From: JBCAWW01 sp039024315
GTDB taxonomy: Bacteria; Bacteroidota; Bacteroidia; J057
Direction: 5' to 3'
NCBI GenBank assembly: GCA_039024315.1
Contig: JBCCQN010000137.1
Location: forward strand, 1 to 21,592
DNA length: 21,592 nt
In this document: positions 20,993 through 21,592 of the stretch, in pieces
Position numbering within the stretch: position 1 is the stretch's first letter
How the letters are laid out: every line of letters starts with the position of its first letter
Notes under the pieces: generated by a model
Databases searched by the model: none
The model's input: only the letters and a program-made list of their open reading frames with translations
What the model was told of the DNA's origin: nothing
Translations under genes and position numbers: made by a program

Positions 20993-21592
20993 ATGCTACG
21001 CTATCTCATTCCTGCTATTGTATTGCTTTTGGCCGCTTGCACGACACCGCCACCCCCGCCGACGGCGGTAGGCCCTTTGCCTACCCAAGCTCAACAAGAT
21101 TGGCATGATCTGCAATACTATATGTTCGTGCATTTTAATATGAACACCTATAGCAATATGGAGTGGGGGACAGGGGGCGAGTCTCCAGAGATGTCCAATC
21201 CCTCTGATCTAGATCCGCAGCAGTGGGCGCGTATTGCCAAGGCCGCTGGGATGAAAGGGATTATCCTCACCGCCAAGCACCATGATGGATTTTGTCTTTG
21301 GCCTTCGGCTTATACCGAACATAGCGTAAAAAATAGTCCTTGGAAAAACGGCCAGGGAGATGTCGTACGTGAGCTAGCCGATGCTTGTCTGCAGCATGGC
21401 CTCAAAATGGGCCTTTATCTCTCGCCTTGGGATCGCAATCATGCCGAATATGGTCGTCCTGCTTATATCGAGTACTTCCACAATCAGCTGCGCGAATTGC
21501 TGACTAATTACGGAGAAGTATTTGAAGTTTGGTTTGACGGTGCCAATGGAGGGACAGGCTATTATGGGGGCGCAAATGAGGAGCGCAAAGTG
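20993..21592 (+). CDS. Alpha-L-fucosidase (GH29) lipoprotein, 3' end outside the window
   Basis: The first 200 codons of a gene that continues past the window edge. MLRYLIPAIVLLLAACTT is a good lipoprotein signal (LAAC, Cys16), followed by a Pro-rich spacer. The catalytic domain starts at QQDWHDLQYYMFVHFNMNTY and shows the GH29 pattern: EWGTGGESP, the substrate-binding ILTAKHHDGFCLWPS, GLYLSPWDRN, and EVFEVWFDGANGG, whose Asp is the expected nucleophile. It should hydrolyse alpha-L-fucosides on the cell surface or in the periplasm, releasing fucose from host or algal glycans. ATG 20993 has no Shine-Dalgarno sequence. The leading AT-rich repeat-like spacer separates it from the WYL gene, so it is probably an independent unit. 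Confidence 0.92.
   Translation, partial: MLRYLIPAIVLLLAACTTPPPPPTAVGPLPTQAQQDWHDLQYYMFVHFNMNTYSNMEWGTGGESPEMSNPSDLDPQQWARIAKAAGMKGIILTAKHHDGFCLWPSAYTEHSVKNSPWKNGQGDVVRELADACLQHGLKMGLYLSPWDRNHAEYGRPAYIEYFHNQLRELLTNYGEVFEVWFDGANGGTGYYGGANEERKV

Overview
The window looks like a chromosomal segment of a Bacteroidota bacterium, most likely the Saprospiria/Lewinella lineage. This rests on a type IX secretion (Por) C-terminal sorting domain at 8335-9369, an SdrD B-like surface protein, DUF1961, DUF3267 and MORN_2 families typical of the phylum, and the general lack of Shine-Dalgarno sequences before start codons. The assignment comes from protein character, not from a database search.

Layout. At 56-718 a DUF3267 membrane zincin meets the tail of a six-gene leftward operon (5758 down to 684): class IV histone-deacetylase-like amidohydrolase, flavin monooxygenase, an unknown two-anchor membrane protein, a DUF1961 lipoprotein, a small membrane protein and a VOC/glyoxalase-like protein. 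At 5871-9369 three rightward genes make secreted or surface proteins: a MORN_2 protein, an SdrD/dockerin-like protein, and a cohesin-like protein with a T9SS tail. A small leftward membrane protein follows (9394-10002).

10168-14651 is a two-gene, ATGA-coupled conflict module: a SIR2-fold protein with an effector-associated domain, and a nSTAND-type NTPase with one membrane span, a long coiled coil and a beta-propeller. The SIR2 protein seems to lack the NADase catalytic Asn and His. An AraC regulator starts 3 bases later, followed by a palindromic repeat and a beta-hydroxyacid dehydrogenase.

The most remarkable region is 16720-20844. A leftward Ro60/Rsr gene (17595-19112) is followed, in the same direction, by a cluster of five tandem Y-RNA-like elements (16768-17545) and one strong intrinsic terminator (16720-16753). 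All five share GUGAUACUUCG at the 5' side and a covarying CAC...CG strand at the 3' side, forming the bulged Ro-binding helix. Two carry an essentially complete circularly permuted tRNA mimic (YrlA type), one a degenerate mimic, and two are mini-Y RNAs without any tRNA module and abut each other with only 2 bases between. One mimic has an 18-base perfect palindrome inside its D-loop. Divergent from rsr is a WYL-domain regulator whose C-terminal third is a phytanoyl-CoA-dioxygenase-like domain lacking both metal-binding histidines, so probably a sensor. No rtcB/rtcA RNA-repair genes are in view.

The window ends inside a lipoprotein alpha-L-fucosidase (GH29) gene starting at 20993. The only stretch over 300 bases without a protein gene is 16574-17594, which the Y-RNA array and associated repeats largely fill.
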